Assembly (NCBI GenBank): GCA_934096075.1
Contig: CAKOLN010000009.1
Span: 1 to 50,447 of the forward strand
Direction of reading: 5' to 3'
DNA length: 50,447 nucleotides
Origin: an uncultured Bacilli bacterium
GTDB lineage: Bacteria > Bacillota_I > Bacilli_A > RF39 > UBA660
Positions 7,931 to 16,486 of this stretch are shown here, piece after piece. The notes beneath the pieces are model-generated. The model ran no database searches. It had not been told where the DNA came from and saw nothing but the letters and a program-made list of their open reading frames with translations. The translations under genes and the position numbers were made by a program. The stretch's first letter is position 1. Every line of letters begins with the position of its first letter.

Positions 7931-9500
7931 ATTTACAACTTCCATCATAATCTACTACATATGGATCATTTGGAGTACCTGTTCCTGTTACTTTAACACA
8001 TGAATTTAATGATATTACTGGACGAACAGCATTCTCTATTGTAGTATCATCCTCATCTGTAATAATTGCATTACCAAAAACGTATGTTGGCTTAGCAAAG
8101 TCAAGGTCCCAAGCATATGGTGATAAAGTCAACCAATATGAACTTCCAGTAATAGAAGTATTAGTACTATTTATATAATACCATGGATAAGGGCTACTCG
8201 TATGACTATTAATACCACCTGCAAAAATAAGTTCATCCACAGTCATTAACGCTATCGGATATGTAAGTTTTCCATTGCCCCCACTTTCTGTACTTGCGCT
8301 AAATTTATCAGCCACAGCCTGTGTACTTTCAAACAATCCTCCTTGACCATTTCCTCCACATTTGTATGTCGGAGTATATGAATCTAATCTTGTTATTGAA
8401 CTATAAAAAATGTATCCATTTGAATTTTGATTACCTATACTTCTATCGTTACAATAAATGGCTGTTTTATTTATATATTTATTATAGTTATTCAATAAAT
8501 TATTTTTATACCAAGTATCAATAAATGTTTTTATTGTGCTTGAATTTTCATTTGCTCTATTGTTTTCTAATGAGCCACTTGTTCCATACATATATCCTAC
8601 ATACATAGGATCATCAGATAATACATTAAATGGTGATATTCCTATATATCCTTTTGTTGTATCTGGTGTTGTTCCAGCATATAATAACCTTATACTTCCG
8701 TCTTCATTTATTCTTATTATTCTCCAATACATATCATCTCCTGACTTCCATAAATTTAAATCAGAAGTGTCATTTGTTATATATTTTCCAAACTTTACCC
8801 AGTTATTTGCTGTATTTCCTGAATAATAATATACTGTACTTTCATCTTCTGTTTTATTTGTTTGGTATATTGTTCCGGTTGTATTTGCTATGTTTGCCAC
8901 ACTAAAGTCTGTTCTTTCTTCTATTATTGGATTATCTTCTAACATAGTTTGAGTTAACAATTTTGAATTTATCGTACCCTCAGTTATATATAGTTTTCCA
9001 GTTAATACTGCATTATTTAAAGCATCTATACTTTGATTTACATTTTCATCATTTGGATACTGTATTGTTATAGTGTAATTTTGTGTTGATTTTGATGGTA
9101 TTGAAACACTATATGCTAGTACTGTATCTGTTGCACTTGATGATTTTGGCACATCTTCAAAACTTGTCATGTTGTATCCACCATCTGTACTTGTTATTTT
9201 GTATTGTAGATATCCTGTTGTTTTAAATGTATTTATTAAATCTTCTATTACTATATTATATTTATATTCATTCTTTGTTTTATTTTCTACACTAAATGTT
9301 TTAGTAACACTCCATCCTGGTTCTATCTCTGTTCCTTCTATTGCATCTCCATTTGTAAATATTATTCTTAAATCTGAAGTTGAAATAGTTACTCTTTTAT
9401 TCTCTCCTTCAATTGAAGTTAAAAAGTATGCTAATGATACCCCGACAAATGTTAGTAATACTAATGCTATACTTAGTACTAAATATTTCTTTTCTTTCAT
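7929..9500 (-). CDS. VP1: TasA-like secreted protein with C-terminal CLec/DUF6273-like variable domain
   Basis: A 523-residue surface-type protein. Residues 1-35 form a signal peptide or membrane anchor (KKYLVLSIALVLLTFVGVSLAYF). A TasA/camelysin-like beta domain with EPGWSVTKTF follows (about 36-190). The C-terminal display domain has YYYSGNTANNW, YWRIIRINEDGS, AIYCNDRS, TYKCGGNG and a final YW.TLSP ... VRP frame (about 230-523). The block between those last motifs (8019-8138) differs from all other copies. It is the least GC-rich of the five and has several A-ending codons, so it may be an old or inactive target. The ATG at 9500 has AGGAAG before it; an upstream in-frame ATG at 9536 lies inside the terminator hairpin. 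Ligand binding or adhesion is inferred; the true role is unknown. Confidence 0.75.
   Translation of the reverse strand: MKEKKYLVLSIALVLLTFVGVSLAYFLTSIEGENKRVTISTSDLRIIFTNGDAIEGTEIEPGWSVTKTFSVENKTKNEYKYNIVIEDLINTFKTTGYLQYKITSTDGGYNMTSFEDVPKSSSATDTVLAYSVSIPSKSTQNYTITIQYPNDENVNQSIDALNNAVLTGKLYITEGTINSKLLTQTMLEDNPIIEERTDFSVANIANTTGTIYQTNKTEDESTVYYYSGNTANNWVKFGKYITNDTSDLNLWKSGDDMYWRIIRINEDGSIRLLYAGTTPDTTKGYIGISPFNVLSDDPMYVGYMYGTSGSLENNRANENSSTIKTFIDTWYKNNLLNNYNKYINKTAIYCNDRSIGNQNSNGYIFYSSITRLDSYTPTYKCGGNGQGGLFESTQAVADKFSASTESGGNGKLTYPIALMTVDELIFAGGINSHTSSPYPWYYINSTNTSITGSSYWLTLSPYAWDLDFAKPTYVFGNAIITDEDDTTIENAVRPVISLNSCVKVTGTGTPNDPYVVDYDGSCK
8019..8138 (-). other. Variable region of VP1 (candidate DGR VR, weak)
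   Basis: A 120-base block between the conserved YW.TLSP and VRP codons. It shares the frame with the other copies but not the interior. Six codons end in A, unlike VP2, VP3 and VP5, so the adenine-mutagenesis signature is poor here. Confidence 0.45.
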
Positions 9501-9524
9501 CTTTTTCTTCCTTTCTTCGAGCAC

Positions 9525-9555
9525 GAAAAAATTCATAGACTTTTACCTATGAATT
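9525..9555 (-). terminator. Attenuator-like terminator directly before the VP1 SD
   Basis: Minus strand ATTCATAG, an 8-base loop and CTATGAAT followed by T6, only about 25 bases before the VP1 start. The leader ORF stop codon touches its 5' arm. A terminator between a promoter and its own gene implies attenuation. Confidence 0.65.
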
Positions 9556-9641
9556 CAACGTAAGCAAAAACTATGTTGATTAATAATTTTTAAAACACTA
9601 TCTAAATATATACTTACTTTAAAGAAAATTAAATTTATCAT
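9555..9641 (-). CDS. Candidate leader peptide of VP1 (28 residues)
   Basis: A small ORF starting with ATG preceded by AAGGAG at 7 bases spacing, between the VP1 promoter and its terminator. The product is hydrophobic at its start (MINLIFFKVSIYL) and ends ...NQHSFCLR. Its start codon lies in the 5' arm of a long-range pairing (AACTATG with CATAGTT near 9569-9575). The stop abuts the terminator stem, so translation could change folding. Equivalent ORFs occur before VP3 and VP4. Real translation is unproven. Confidence 0.4.
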   Translation of the reverse strand: MINLIFFKVSIYLDSVLKIINQHSFCLR

Positions 9642-9669
9642 AGTTCCGCTCCTTATATTTTATATATTA

Positions 9670-9698
9670 ATTCTATCATTTTTCAATTTAATTTTCAA
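9670..9698 (-). promoter_or_regulatory. Promoter of the VP1 leader
   Basis: TTGAAA, a 17-base spacer and TAGAAT on the minus strand, about 30 bases before the leader ORF. The spacing matches the VP3 and VP4 promoters. Confidence 0.6.
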
Positions 9699-9702
9699 CA
9701 CA

Positions 9703-10356
9703 TTATTCAGTTATATAATCTAATCTTCTTAATATTCTTCTTGCATCTTTACACATTTTCATTCTTCGATTTTCTAAATCTTCTTCACTTTTAATTTGCT
9801 TTAAACTAATTAATCTTTCATATAAGTCTTTATTATTCATTACTATTTTCATATGTTCCATAAATAATCCATCTTTTATATCTTTTGCAAAAAAGAAATT
9901 TATACTAGGATTACCATTTAATACACTTTCACCCAATTTTCTTTTATTAGAACCTACTACATCTCTTGCAAAATAATATTTAATTAAGTCCTCTTCTCCA
10001 TTAACTACAACTTCTTCATGATTTGGTACAACTGACCCATTTATATCTCTTGCAAAAAGATAATTAAAATAACTATCGTTAGAATTTATAATGCTTTTAC
10101 CAAGCTCAATAATATTTACTCCTCTTATTTTAGCTGTTTCATATATTAAATTAAGATCATTACTACCCAATATAATTTTAGTATGAGCCTTTTTATTGCT
10201 ACCTTCTATATTTTTCATAAATAAATACGAAAGTTTTGGTATTCCTAATTTAATAACTCTATCTTCAAATTTCTTTATAGTATCATAATCACCATATAAC
10301 TTTTTAAACTCCATTATTCCTTCAAAACAATAATTTACACTATATTCTAGTTTCAT
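9703..10356 (-). CDS. Hypothetical repeat protein, paralogue of its upstream neighbour
   Basis: A 217-residue protein built of about four repeats of roughly 35-40 residues. Each has a core like YLFARDI.G / YYFARDVVG / FFFAKDIKDG followed by an H or K and a short V/I-rich strand. No signal peptide or membrane segment is seen. The repeat rhythm suggests a helical solenoid for protein binding (inference). It overlaps the preceding gene by 17 bases. The neighbour shares the opening pattern (EFKKLYG / DYKKKYG, PKLSYLF / PKLSYFF), so the pair is an old tandem duplication. I do not recognise the family. Confidence 0.7.
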   Translation of the reverse strand: MKLEYSVNYCFEGIMEFKKLYGDYDTIKKFEDRVIKLGIPKLSYLFMKNIEGSNKKAHTKIILGSNDLNLIYETAKIRGVNIIELGKSIINSNDSYFNYLFARDINGSVVPNHEEVVVNGEEDLIKYYFARDVVGSNKRKLGESVLNGNPSINFFFAKDIKDGLFMEHMKIVMNNKDLYERLISLKQIKSEEDLENRRMKMCKDARRILRRLDYITE

Positions 10357-10759
10357 AATTTAATTTCCTTTCTTTTTTTATACTATTTAACTCATTATAA
10401 AGTTTCTCTTTATCGCAATCTTTTACATCTTTAATAAACAATAATACAAATCTTTTATAACTATCTTTACTAACTTTAATTTTTGTTTTTATTAAAGCAT
10501 CTTCAATTATATTTATATCAATATCTTTTGCTTTAACAGCATAATTATATAACAAAGATATATCTTCACTACTTGCTACTATAACATCATGCTCTTTTCT
10601 ATCACTTCCAATTACTATTTTAAAAAAATATGAAAGTTTTGGATTATTCATAGAAATAATTTTTTCATCAAATTCAAATCTAGTAGCATTAACTCCATAT
10701 TTCTTTTTATAATCCATTATAACTTTCATAAAGTTTTCAATCATTAAATCATTTATCAT
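10340..10759 (-). CDS. Hypothetical protein, shorter paralogue of the next gene
   Basis: 139 residues with the same N-terminal layout as the downstream gene: an opening helix with MKVIMDYKKKYG, then NPKLSYFFKIVIGSDRKEHD, then a second repeat-like unit. It has only about two repeat units where its partner has about four. The ATG at 10759 has GGGGGAT upstream; an earlier ATG at 10771 has no SD. The gene has its own promoter and follows a strong hairpin, so the pair forms a two-gene unit. Function unknown. Confidence 0.65.
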   Translation of the reverse strand: MINDLMIENFMKVIMDYKKKYGVNATRFEFDEKIISMNNPKLSYFFKIVIGSDRKEHDVIVASSEDISLLYNYAVKAKDIDINIIEDALIKTKIKVSKDSYKRFVLLFIKDVKDCDKEKLYNELNSIKKERKLNYETRI

Positions 10760-10789
10760 AATATCCCCCATAAGAAGTATCCTAATTTA

Positions 10790-10818
10790 ATTTTAACCTT
10801 TTTATAAGATAAAGTAAA
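10790..10818 (-). promoter_or_regulatory. Promoter of the paralogous hypothetical pair
   Basis: TTTACT, a 17-base spacer and TAAAAT on the minus strand, about 30 bases before the start codon of the 139-residue protein. Confidence 0.55.
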
Positions 10819-10819
10819 G

Positions 10820-10877
10820 AAAAAAGTAGTAATTGATATTACTAATCTTTACCATAGTTTTAATTACTACATTTTTT
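10820..10877. terminator. Bidirectional terminator-like hairpin after the M16 pair
   Basis: GTAGTAATT and AATTACTAC form a 9-bp stem with T6 runs on both outer sides. An inner AGTAAT/ATTACT hairpin can form instead. A further AT-only stem around the M16 stop codon (10953-10991) lacks a T run. Confidence 0.5.
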
Positions 10878-10964
10878 AATTTACACATTACATAATATTC
10901 ATTATTAGCTAATTAATGTATTCTAATTTAGATAATAGTTTAGAATTTATTTCAATAAAAGTAC

Positions 10965-12212
10965 TTATTTTATTATTAAAGTACTTTTATTACTCCAATC
11001 AATATTACTTAATATTTCTTTAGTATCATTTAATGTAATACTATTTAATATTTCTTCTCTTTTATTTAATAATTTATTATGTGTAAACATATCAGTAGTA
11101 ATCATATCTTCTACACCCATAAAATCTTCAAATAAAAGTATCATACTACTTAATTTTCTTTTTCTTTTTCTATCAAGAGAATCTTTATTTAAAGAAATCT
11201 TAGTAATATATTTATTAATAGTATTAATAAATTCATTAGTTTTACTAGTACTAGCTTTGAAATAAACAATTATATAATCATTTACTACTTCATATTCATA
11301 TCCATATCTAGATATACCCATTTCATTTAACTCCAAAAAGGCATCTCCAGTTGATCCAAATATTTCTCCCAAAGCCATTCCTAATATCATTTTATATTTA
11401 ATAATGTTAATTTTTTTATCTAATTTTATTTTATATCCAATCATAACTTTCGGTTCATTTAAATTCATAATTATTTCTTCATATTGTGTAACAACATTAA
11501 TAGATTCTTTTTCTTTTATGACTTTACTTATACATTTAGTTTTCTTTAATTTACTAGTATATTCTTTAATATAATCTAATACACTATCTTTATTAAAGTT
11601 ACCAGTTACCACTATAAACATATTATCTAAAGTATAAAAGTCATTATAAAGTCTTGTTAGTTCTTTATCTGTAACAGTTTCTATTCCATTAGTGGTACCT
11701 AATACAGGATATTTTATAAAAGATTTATTAAATACATTTTCATTCACTTTAGTTTGTAATAAGAAATAAGGATCATCATTATACATATAATACTCTTCTA
11801 ATATTATACCTCTTTCTTTTTCTACATCTTCTTTTCTTATATTAGCTTTAAATACAGCATCAAAAAGTAATTCCATATTTTCTATTATTTTTTCATTACC
11901 AAATATATTATAATTAGTTCCATTATAAGTAGTATATGCATTTACTAAAGAACCATATTCATTTATCTTTTCCATTGCTTTTTTATTTTTAGTAAAATCC
12001 ATTACTCTATGTTCAAGAAAATGAGCACTTCCCTTAGTTACTTCATACACTTTATCATTCTTTTTATACTTCATTACTTCAGCTCCAAAGTGAGTTGAAA
12101 CTGTTATATAAAAGTTTTTAGTTTTATTTGTTGGATACATAAATACTTTAAGTCCATTTTCTAAATTTTCTTCATATATTACTTCATCATAATTATATTT
12201 AATCTTCTTCAT
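10965..12212 (-). CDS. M16-family zinc metalloprotease (YmfH-like)
   Basis: A 415-residue pitrilysin-type peptidase. The inverted zinc motif HFLEH is at residues about 68-72, and the distal glutamate region (RGIILEEYYMYNDDP) is near residue 135. This is the active half of the two-subunit M16B arrangement known from Bacillus ymfF-ymfH. It overlaps the upstream M16-like gene by 14 bases, so the two are translationally coupled and probably dimerise. No signal peptide, hence cytoplasmic. Substrate unknown; peptide processing or turnover is likely. Confidence 0.88.
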   Translation of the reverse strand: MKKIKYNYDEVIYEENLENGLKVFMYPTNKTKNFYITVSTHFGAEVMKYKKNDKVYEVTKGSAHFLEHRVMDFTKNKKAMEKINEYGSLVNAYTTYNGTNYNIFGNEKIIENMELLFDAVFKANIRKEDVEKERGIILEEYYMYNDDPYFLLQTKVNENVFNKSFIKYPVLGTTNGIETVTDKELTRLYNDFYTLDNMFIVVTGNFNKDSVLDYIKEYTSKLKKTKCISKVIKEKESINVVTQYEEIIMNLNEPKVMIGYKIKLDKKINIIKYKMILGMALGEIFGSTGDAFLELNEMGISRYGYEYEVVNDYIIVYFKASTSKTNEFINTINKYITKISLNKDSLDRKRKRKLSSMILLFEDFMGVEDMITTDMFTHNKLLNKREEILNSITLNDTKEILSNIDWSNKSTLIIK

Positions 12213-13470
12213 TATTCACCCCTTCAAGTAAAAACACATCTTTAATTTTAACTTTCTTAGCTAAATTAATAATATCTTCAATAGTACATTCACTTACTTT
12301 CTTTCTTCTCTCTTCAATACTAGGTGTATAATCAAATTCATTCATATAGTAATAATTCATTATTTTTGTTTTATTATCATAAAAATCATTAAACGCTAAT
12401 TCTAACGTTTTTTTAGCATTTTTTATTAATGGTTTAATTGTTTCTTCATTACACATATCTTCTAAACATTTAGTAATTAAAGTATGCGCTAGAGAAAAGT
12501 TTTTAGCATTTATACCAGATTCAATTATAATTGTACTTGTATATTTATTAATTATACTTCCTATATGATAACACAAACTATTTAATTCTCTAACATTAAC
12601 AAATAATACAGAGTTATTCATACATCCAAGTATAGTATTATACAATATTAATTTGTAATTTTTTTCTTCTTCAGTAATATCTTTTATAGTACATCCAATT
12701 AAAAGATTAGATTGATTTGTATCTATTTGTTTAGTATAACATTTCTCTTCTCTTTCTTTTATTTTTATATTTAAATCTCTAATACTAACATCATTTTGTA
12801 TAATATTACTAGTAAAATGTTTTACTTTAGATTTTATTATATCCTCATCAAAATCTCCAATTACTAATATATCTACTTTATTACTTTTAAATAAATTTCT
12901 ATATATACTAGATAATCCTTCATTTGTAATATTATTAAATATATCTATATTCTTTAAATTATTTTCAGCATAAACAGTATTTTTAAAAAATATTTCTTCA
13001 AATAAAAGAGCTGCATAATCCTGCGGTTCATCTTTAATATTCTCTATATTTTTTATTAAACTATTCTTTTGGGTTTCAAATAATTCTTCACTAAATTTAT
13101 TATCACTTATTTTTTGATTAAACATAATTTCTTCAAATAAATCAAATAATCCATCATAAACATTTAATTCTGTATATTTAGGATTCACCATAGTAATACC
13201 ACATTCAAATATCATATTTTTACTTTGAGCATAGCTTTTAACCATTAGATTACTATTATATAGTCTTTCTAATTCTTTACTTATTTCAGTAATATTTTTA
13301 TATTTTTTAGTAGTATTAAATCTTATCATTTTTTCAAGTAATCTAAGATAAGCAAATTCATTTTTATCAAAAGGCTTAGTTAATCTAACACTTACATCAA
13401 CTGTTTTAAATTTATCAGTTTTAATTAAGTGTAATGTATAATTATCATATATTTCTTTTTTATAGTTCAT
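12199..13470 (-). CDS. M16-like protein without the zinc motif (YmfF-like)
   Basis: A 423-residue partner of the next gene with the same M16 fold pattern (KEIYDNYTLHLIKTDKFKTVDVSVRL). At the position of HXXEH it has LRLLEK, so the zinc site is absent. This is usual for the non-catalytic subunit of M16B pairs. I chose the ATG at 13470 because AAGGAG lies 6 bases upstream; the ATG at 13485 lies before that SD. It is the first gene of a two-gene unit after the deoD terminator. Confidence 0.85.
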   Translation of the reverse strand: MNYKKEIYDNYTLHLIKTDKFKTVDVSVRLTKPFDKNEFAYLRLLEKMIRFNTTKKYKNITEISKELERLYNSNLMVKSYAQSKNMIFECGITMVNPKYTELNVYDGLFDLFEEIMFNQKISDNKFSEELFETQKNSLIKNIENIKDEPQDYAALLFEEIFFKNTVYAENNLKNIDIFNNITNEGLSSIYRNLFKSNKVDILVIGDFDEDIIKSKVKHFTSNIIQNDVSIRDLNIKIKEREEKCYTKQIDTNQSNLLIGCTIKDITEEEKNYKLILYNTILGCMNNSVLFVNVRELNSLCYHIGSIINKYTSTIIIESGINAKNFSLAHTLITKCLEDMCNEETIKPLIKNAKKTLELAFNDFYDNKTKIMNYYYMNEFDYTPSIEERRKKVSECTIEDIINLAKKVKIKDVFLLEGVNNEED

Positions 13471-13529
13471 CTTATTCTCCTTCATATATTATTATAAACT
13501 ATTTATTGAAATTTAAAAGTATTATTTTT

Positions 13530-13563
13530 AAAAGAAAAATGAAGTATACATTTTTACTTCATT
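13530..13563 (-). terminator. Intrinsic terminator of the ezrA-ftsK-deoD unit
   Basis: Minus strand AATGAAGTA, an 8-base loop and TACTTCATT with a T-rich tail, starting at the deoD stop codon. Confidence 0.75.
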
Positions 13564-14273
13564 TATTTTATATTTAAAGTACTTTCTAATGCTAGTTTTA
13601 TCATTTCATTAAAGTTAGTTTCTCTTTCTTCACTGGTTAAACTCTCCTTAGTTATGAATGAGTCACTTATTGTTAAAAGTGATGTTGCTTTTTTATTGTT
13701 TACACTGGCATTTATAAATAAGCTAAATGTTTCCATTTCTACACAATCACAACTATATTCCTTTGTAAGTGATTCCATATTTATGGATTCTGTATAAAAG
13801 CTTTCTGTTGAATGTACTCTTCCACTTTTTAAGTTTATATTTAATTTATTAGCGGTTTCTTTAATTATATTATTAAGTTCATTATTTGAATAAACTATCT
13901 TTTCACTACCATTACAATAAGTTAATGCATAATTTGAATCAGAATAAGCACTTTCTACTAAGAATAAATCTTTTACATTTAAATTACTTGTATAAGAACC
14001 AGCACTGCCGATTCTTATTATAGTATCTACATTATATACAGTAAATAACTCATGACTATATATTCCCATAGAAGGAATACCCATTCCACTAGAGAAAACT
14101 GTTAATCTTTTTCCTTTGTAGTAACCTGTGTATGCTAACTCTCCTCTTACAGAATTTACTAATTTATAATCAGTTAAATAATTTTTAGCAATATATTCTA
14201 CTCTTTTAGGATCACCTGGCATAATAACAATATTTGCAATGTCTTCTAAACTACTTTCTATATGTGGTGTCAT
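13563..14273 (-). CDS. deoD: Purine-nucleoside phosphorylase DeoD type
   Basis: A 236-residue hexameric-type PNP that converts purine (deoxy)nucleosides and phosphate to the base and (deoxy)ribose-1-phosphate. Motifs are TPHI at the start, VIMPGDPKRVEYIA near residues 16-29, SSGMGIPSMGIYSHEL near 61-76, IIRIGSAG near 84-91, and VEMETFSLF near 178, whose ME dyad holds the ribose. The catalytic Asp region is ISDSF near 203. Its ATGA start overlaps the ftsK stop, so it is translationally coupled to a division gene, a chance-looking pairing. Confidence 0.93.
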   Translation of the reverse strand: MTPHIESSLEDIANIVIMPGDPKRVEYIAKNYLTDYKLVNSVRGELAYTGYYKGKRLTVFSSGMGIPSMGIYSHELFTVYNVDTIIRIGSAGSYTSNLNVKDLFLVESAYSDSNYALTYCNGSEKIVYSNNELNNIIKETANKLNINLKSGRVHSTESFYTESINMESLTKEYSCDCVEMETFSLFINASVNNKKATSLLTISDSFITKESLTSEERETNFNEMIKLALESTLNIK

Positions 14274-16468
14274 TCTTCATTCTCCTTATTGTTTTCAAGT
14301 CTTACTAATACTTCTCTAGGTTTAGATCCATTTTGTGGTCCGATTATACCTTTTTCTTCTAAAGTATCTATTATTCTTGCAGCTCGGTTATAACCAAGTC
14401 TATATTTTCTTTGTATTAAACTAGCACTTATCTTACCAGTTTTAACTGCAAATTCTACTATATCATTATATAATGGATCTTCTCCATCTTCTGTTTCGTG
14501 TGATATACTTTCTTCTTTAGGATTCTTATCTAAGTCTGTCATCTTTTCATCATATACAGGTTTACCACTTCTCTTAACAAAATCTACTACACGATTAATT
14601 TCTTCATCTGTTACGAAACTACCTTGTATACGAATAGGACTACTCTCTCCAGGAGGTAAGAATAACATATCACCTTTACCTAATAGTTTTTCTGCTCCAC
14701 CCATATCTAGTATTGTTCTTGAGTCAACATTACTACTTACCATAAAACTTAACCTTGTAGGTATATTAGATTTAATCAATCCAGTTATTACATCTGTACT
14801 TGGTCTTTGAGTTGCAACTATTAAATGAATTCCTGCAGCACGAGCAAGTTGTGTAATTCTCATAATTGATTCTTCTACTTCTTTACTTGCAACCATCATT
14901 AAATCAGCCAATTCATCTATTATTACTAATATGAATGGTAATTTTTCTAATTCAGGTTTTCTTGATTTATTCTTTTCTACATATTCATTATATGCTCCAA
15001 TATTACGTGTACCTGTATTAGCAAACATATCATATCTTTCTTCCATTATCATACACACTTTTTGAAGAGCCACTGCTGCCTTCTTAGGATCTGTTACAAC
15101 AGGTCTCATCAAATGTGGAATTCCTTCATAACAATTAAGTTCTACCTTTTTAGGATCCACTAAAATCATTTTAACTTCATCTGGTTTAGCACGCATTAAT
15201 ATAGACATTATTATATTATTAATACATACTGATTTACCACTACCAGTAGCACCTGCGACTAACATATGTGGCGCTTTATTTATTTCAAAGTATTGTATAT
15301 TACCCATTATATCTAATCCAAGTGGTGCGACTAATTTAGAATTATCTAATTTCTTAGGTATACCAGCTAAAATATCTTTCATCTTAACTTCACTTGTTGT
15401 TGGGTTAGGTATTTCTATACCTATAGTACTTTTACCTGGTATAGGTGCTTGTATTCTAACATCTTTGGCTGCTAAAGCAAGAGCTATTTCACGGTTAATA
15501 CTTAATATTTTATTTACTTTAGTACCTGCTTTAATCTCTATTTCATATTGTGTTACAGTAGGTCCTACATGAACTTCTACTACTTTACCAATTATTCCAA
15601 AATCATTAAATACTTTTTCTAATATTTTATTATTATGTGCAATAAATTCAGTTGAATTAACTTTACCTCTGTTTTTACTACCTACAAGTAAATCTAATGG
15701 TGGCAATATATACTCAGCATCATTTTCTTTAATTTCTTTTTCTTCATAAGTAACTTCTTCTAAATGAGTCATAGGTTCTTCTTTAGTTTTAATTTCATTT
15801 ATATTGGTAATTACTATCTTATCATCTTCTGTATCTTCAGTGTTATTATGAATATCTAACTCTCTAGCACCCTCTTTGGCAATCTCTTCCATAGTAGGTT
15901 TCTTTTTAAATGGTTTAGTAATTAAATCAATTATATCAGATATTGTTATATTAAATAACATAATTACTCCAAATAAAGCTATCACAGCACATATAATATA
16001 AGTACCTGTAATATCAAATAAACTTACAAACAAAGTTGCAAACAATCCACCTACTATACCACCACCAGTTGTTCTTATTAAATTTGTACTAGTAAATGCT
16101 CCGGTTAAATTATTTACAGTTGCTTTAAGTATTTCAATACCTTTAAGATCATTATTTTTAATATATTCTATATGCGCAAATATAAGTATACTTATTAATA
16201 AAGTATATAATCCTATAATTCTAGCATTTAAATAATTAGGACTTTTTCTTTTAATTAGTAATATACTACCTACTAAAAGGCATATTACTAAAAATAGTAA
16301 ATACCAACTTCCAAACAAGAATATTGCAAAATTCTTAATTATTCTACCTACAGGTCCAAACTTACCAAAACCAAGTATACCTACAAGTATTAAAAAGAGT
16401 CCTTCTAACTCTCTTTTATATGGAAATTCATTTTTATTATCACTACTAGAAACTTTCTTCTTAGCCAT
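14270..16468 (-). CDS. ftsK: DNA translocase FtsK/SpoIIIE
   Basis: A 732-residue protein with four or five N-terminal membrane helices (about residues 25-180), a charged linker, then the alpha/beta motor and gamma domain. Walker A GATGSGKS lies near residue 400 and Walker B ILVIIDELADLMM near 510. TQRPSTDVITG and the C-terminal winged-helix gamma domain (KISASLIQRKYRLGYNRAARI) follow. FtsK pumps chromosomal DNA through the septum. The ATG at 16468 is used; an in-frame TTG three codons earlier is possible. It follows ezrA directly, making a division-linked unit. Whether it does the vegetative or sporulation job cannot be told. Confidence 0.95.
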   Translation of the reverse strand: MAKKKVSSSDNKNEFPYKRELEGLFLILVGILGFGKFGPVGRIIKNFAIFLFGSWYLLFLVICLLVGSILLIKRKSPNYLNARIIGLYTLLISILIFAHIEYIKNNDLKGIEILKATVNNLTGAFTSTNLIRTTGGGIVGGLFATLFVSLFDITGTYIICAVIALFGVIMLFNITISDIIDLITKPFKKKPTMEEIAKEGARELDIHNNTEDTEDDKIVITNINEIKTKEEPMTHLEEVTYEEKEIKENDAEYILPPLDLLVGSKNRGKVNSTEFIAHNNKILEKVFNDFGIIGKVVEVHVGPTVTQYEIEIKAGTKVNKILSINREIALALAAKDVRIQAPIPGKSTIGIEIPNPTTSEVKMKDILAGIPKKLDNSKLVAPLGLDIMGNIQYFEINKAPHMLVAGATGSGKSVCINNIIMSILMRAKPDEVKMILVDPKKVELNCYEGIPHLMRPVVTDPKKAAVALQKVCMIMEERYDMFANTGTRNIGAYNEYVEKNKSRKPELEKLPFILVIIDELADLMMVASKEVEESIMRITQLARAAGIHLIVATQRPSTDVITGLIKSNIPTRLSFMVSSNVDSRTILDMGGAEKLLGKGDMLFLPPGESSPIRIQGSFVTDEEINRVVDFVKRSGKPVYDEKMTDLDKNPKEESISHETEDGEDPLYNDIVEFAVKTGKISASLIQRKYRLGYNRAARIIDTLEEKGIIGPQNGSKPREVLVRLENNKENEE

Positions 16469-16486
16469 TAATATCAACTTCTTTCT

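Noticed and set aside
12199..13470. Loss of the zinc motif in the YmfF-like protein as an anomaly
   Set aside because: In M16B pairs one subunit normally lacks HXXEH, so this is expected.
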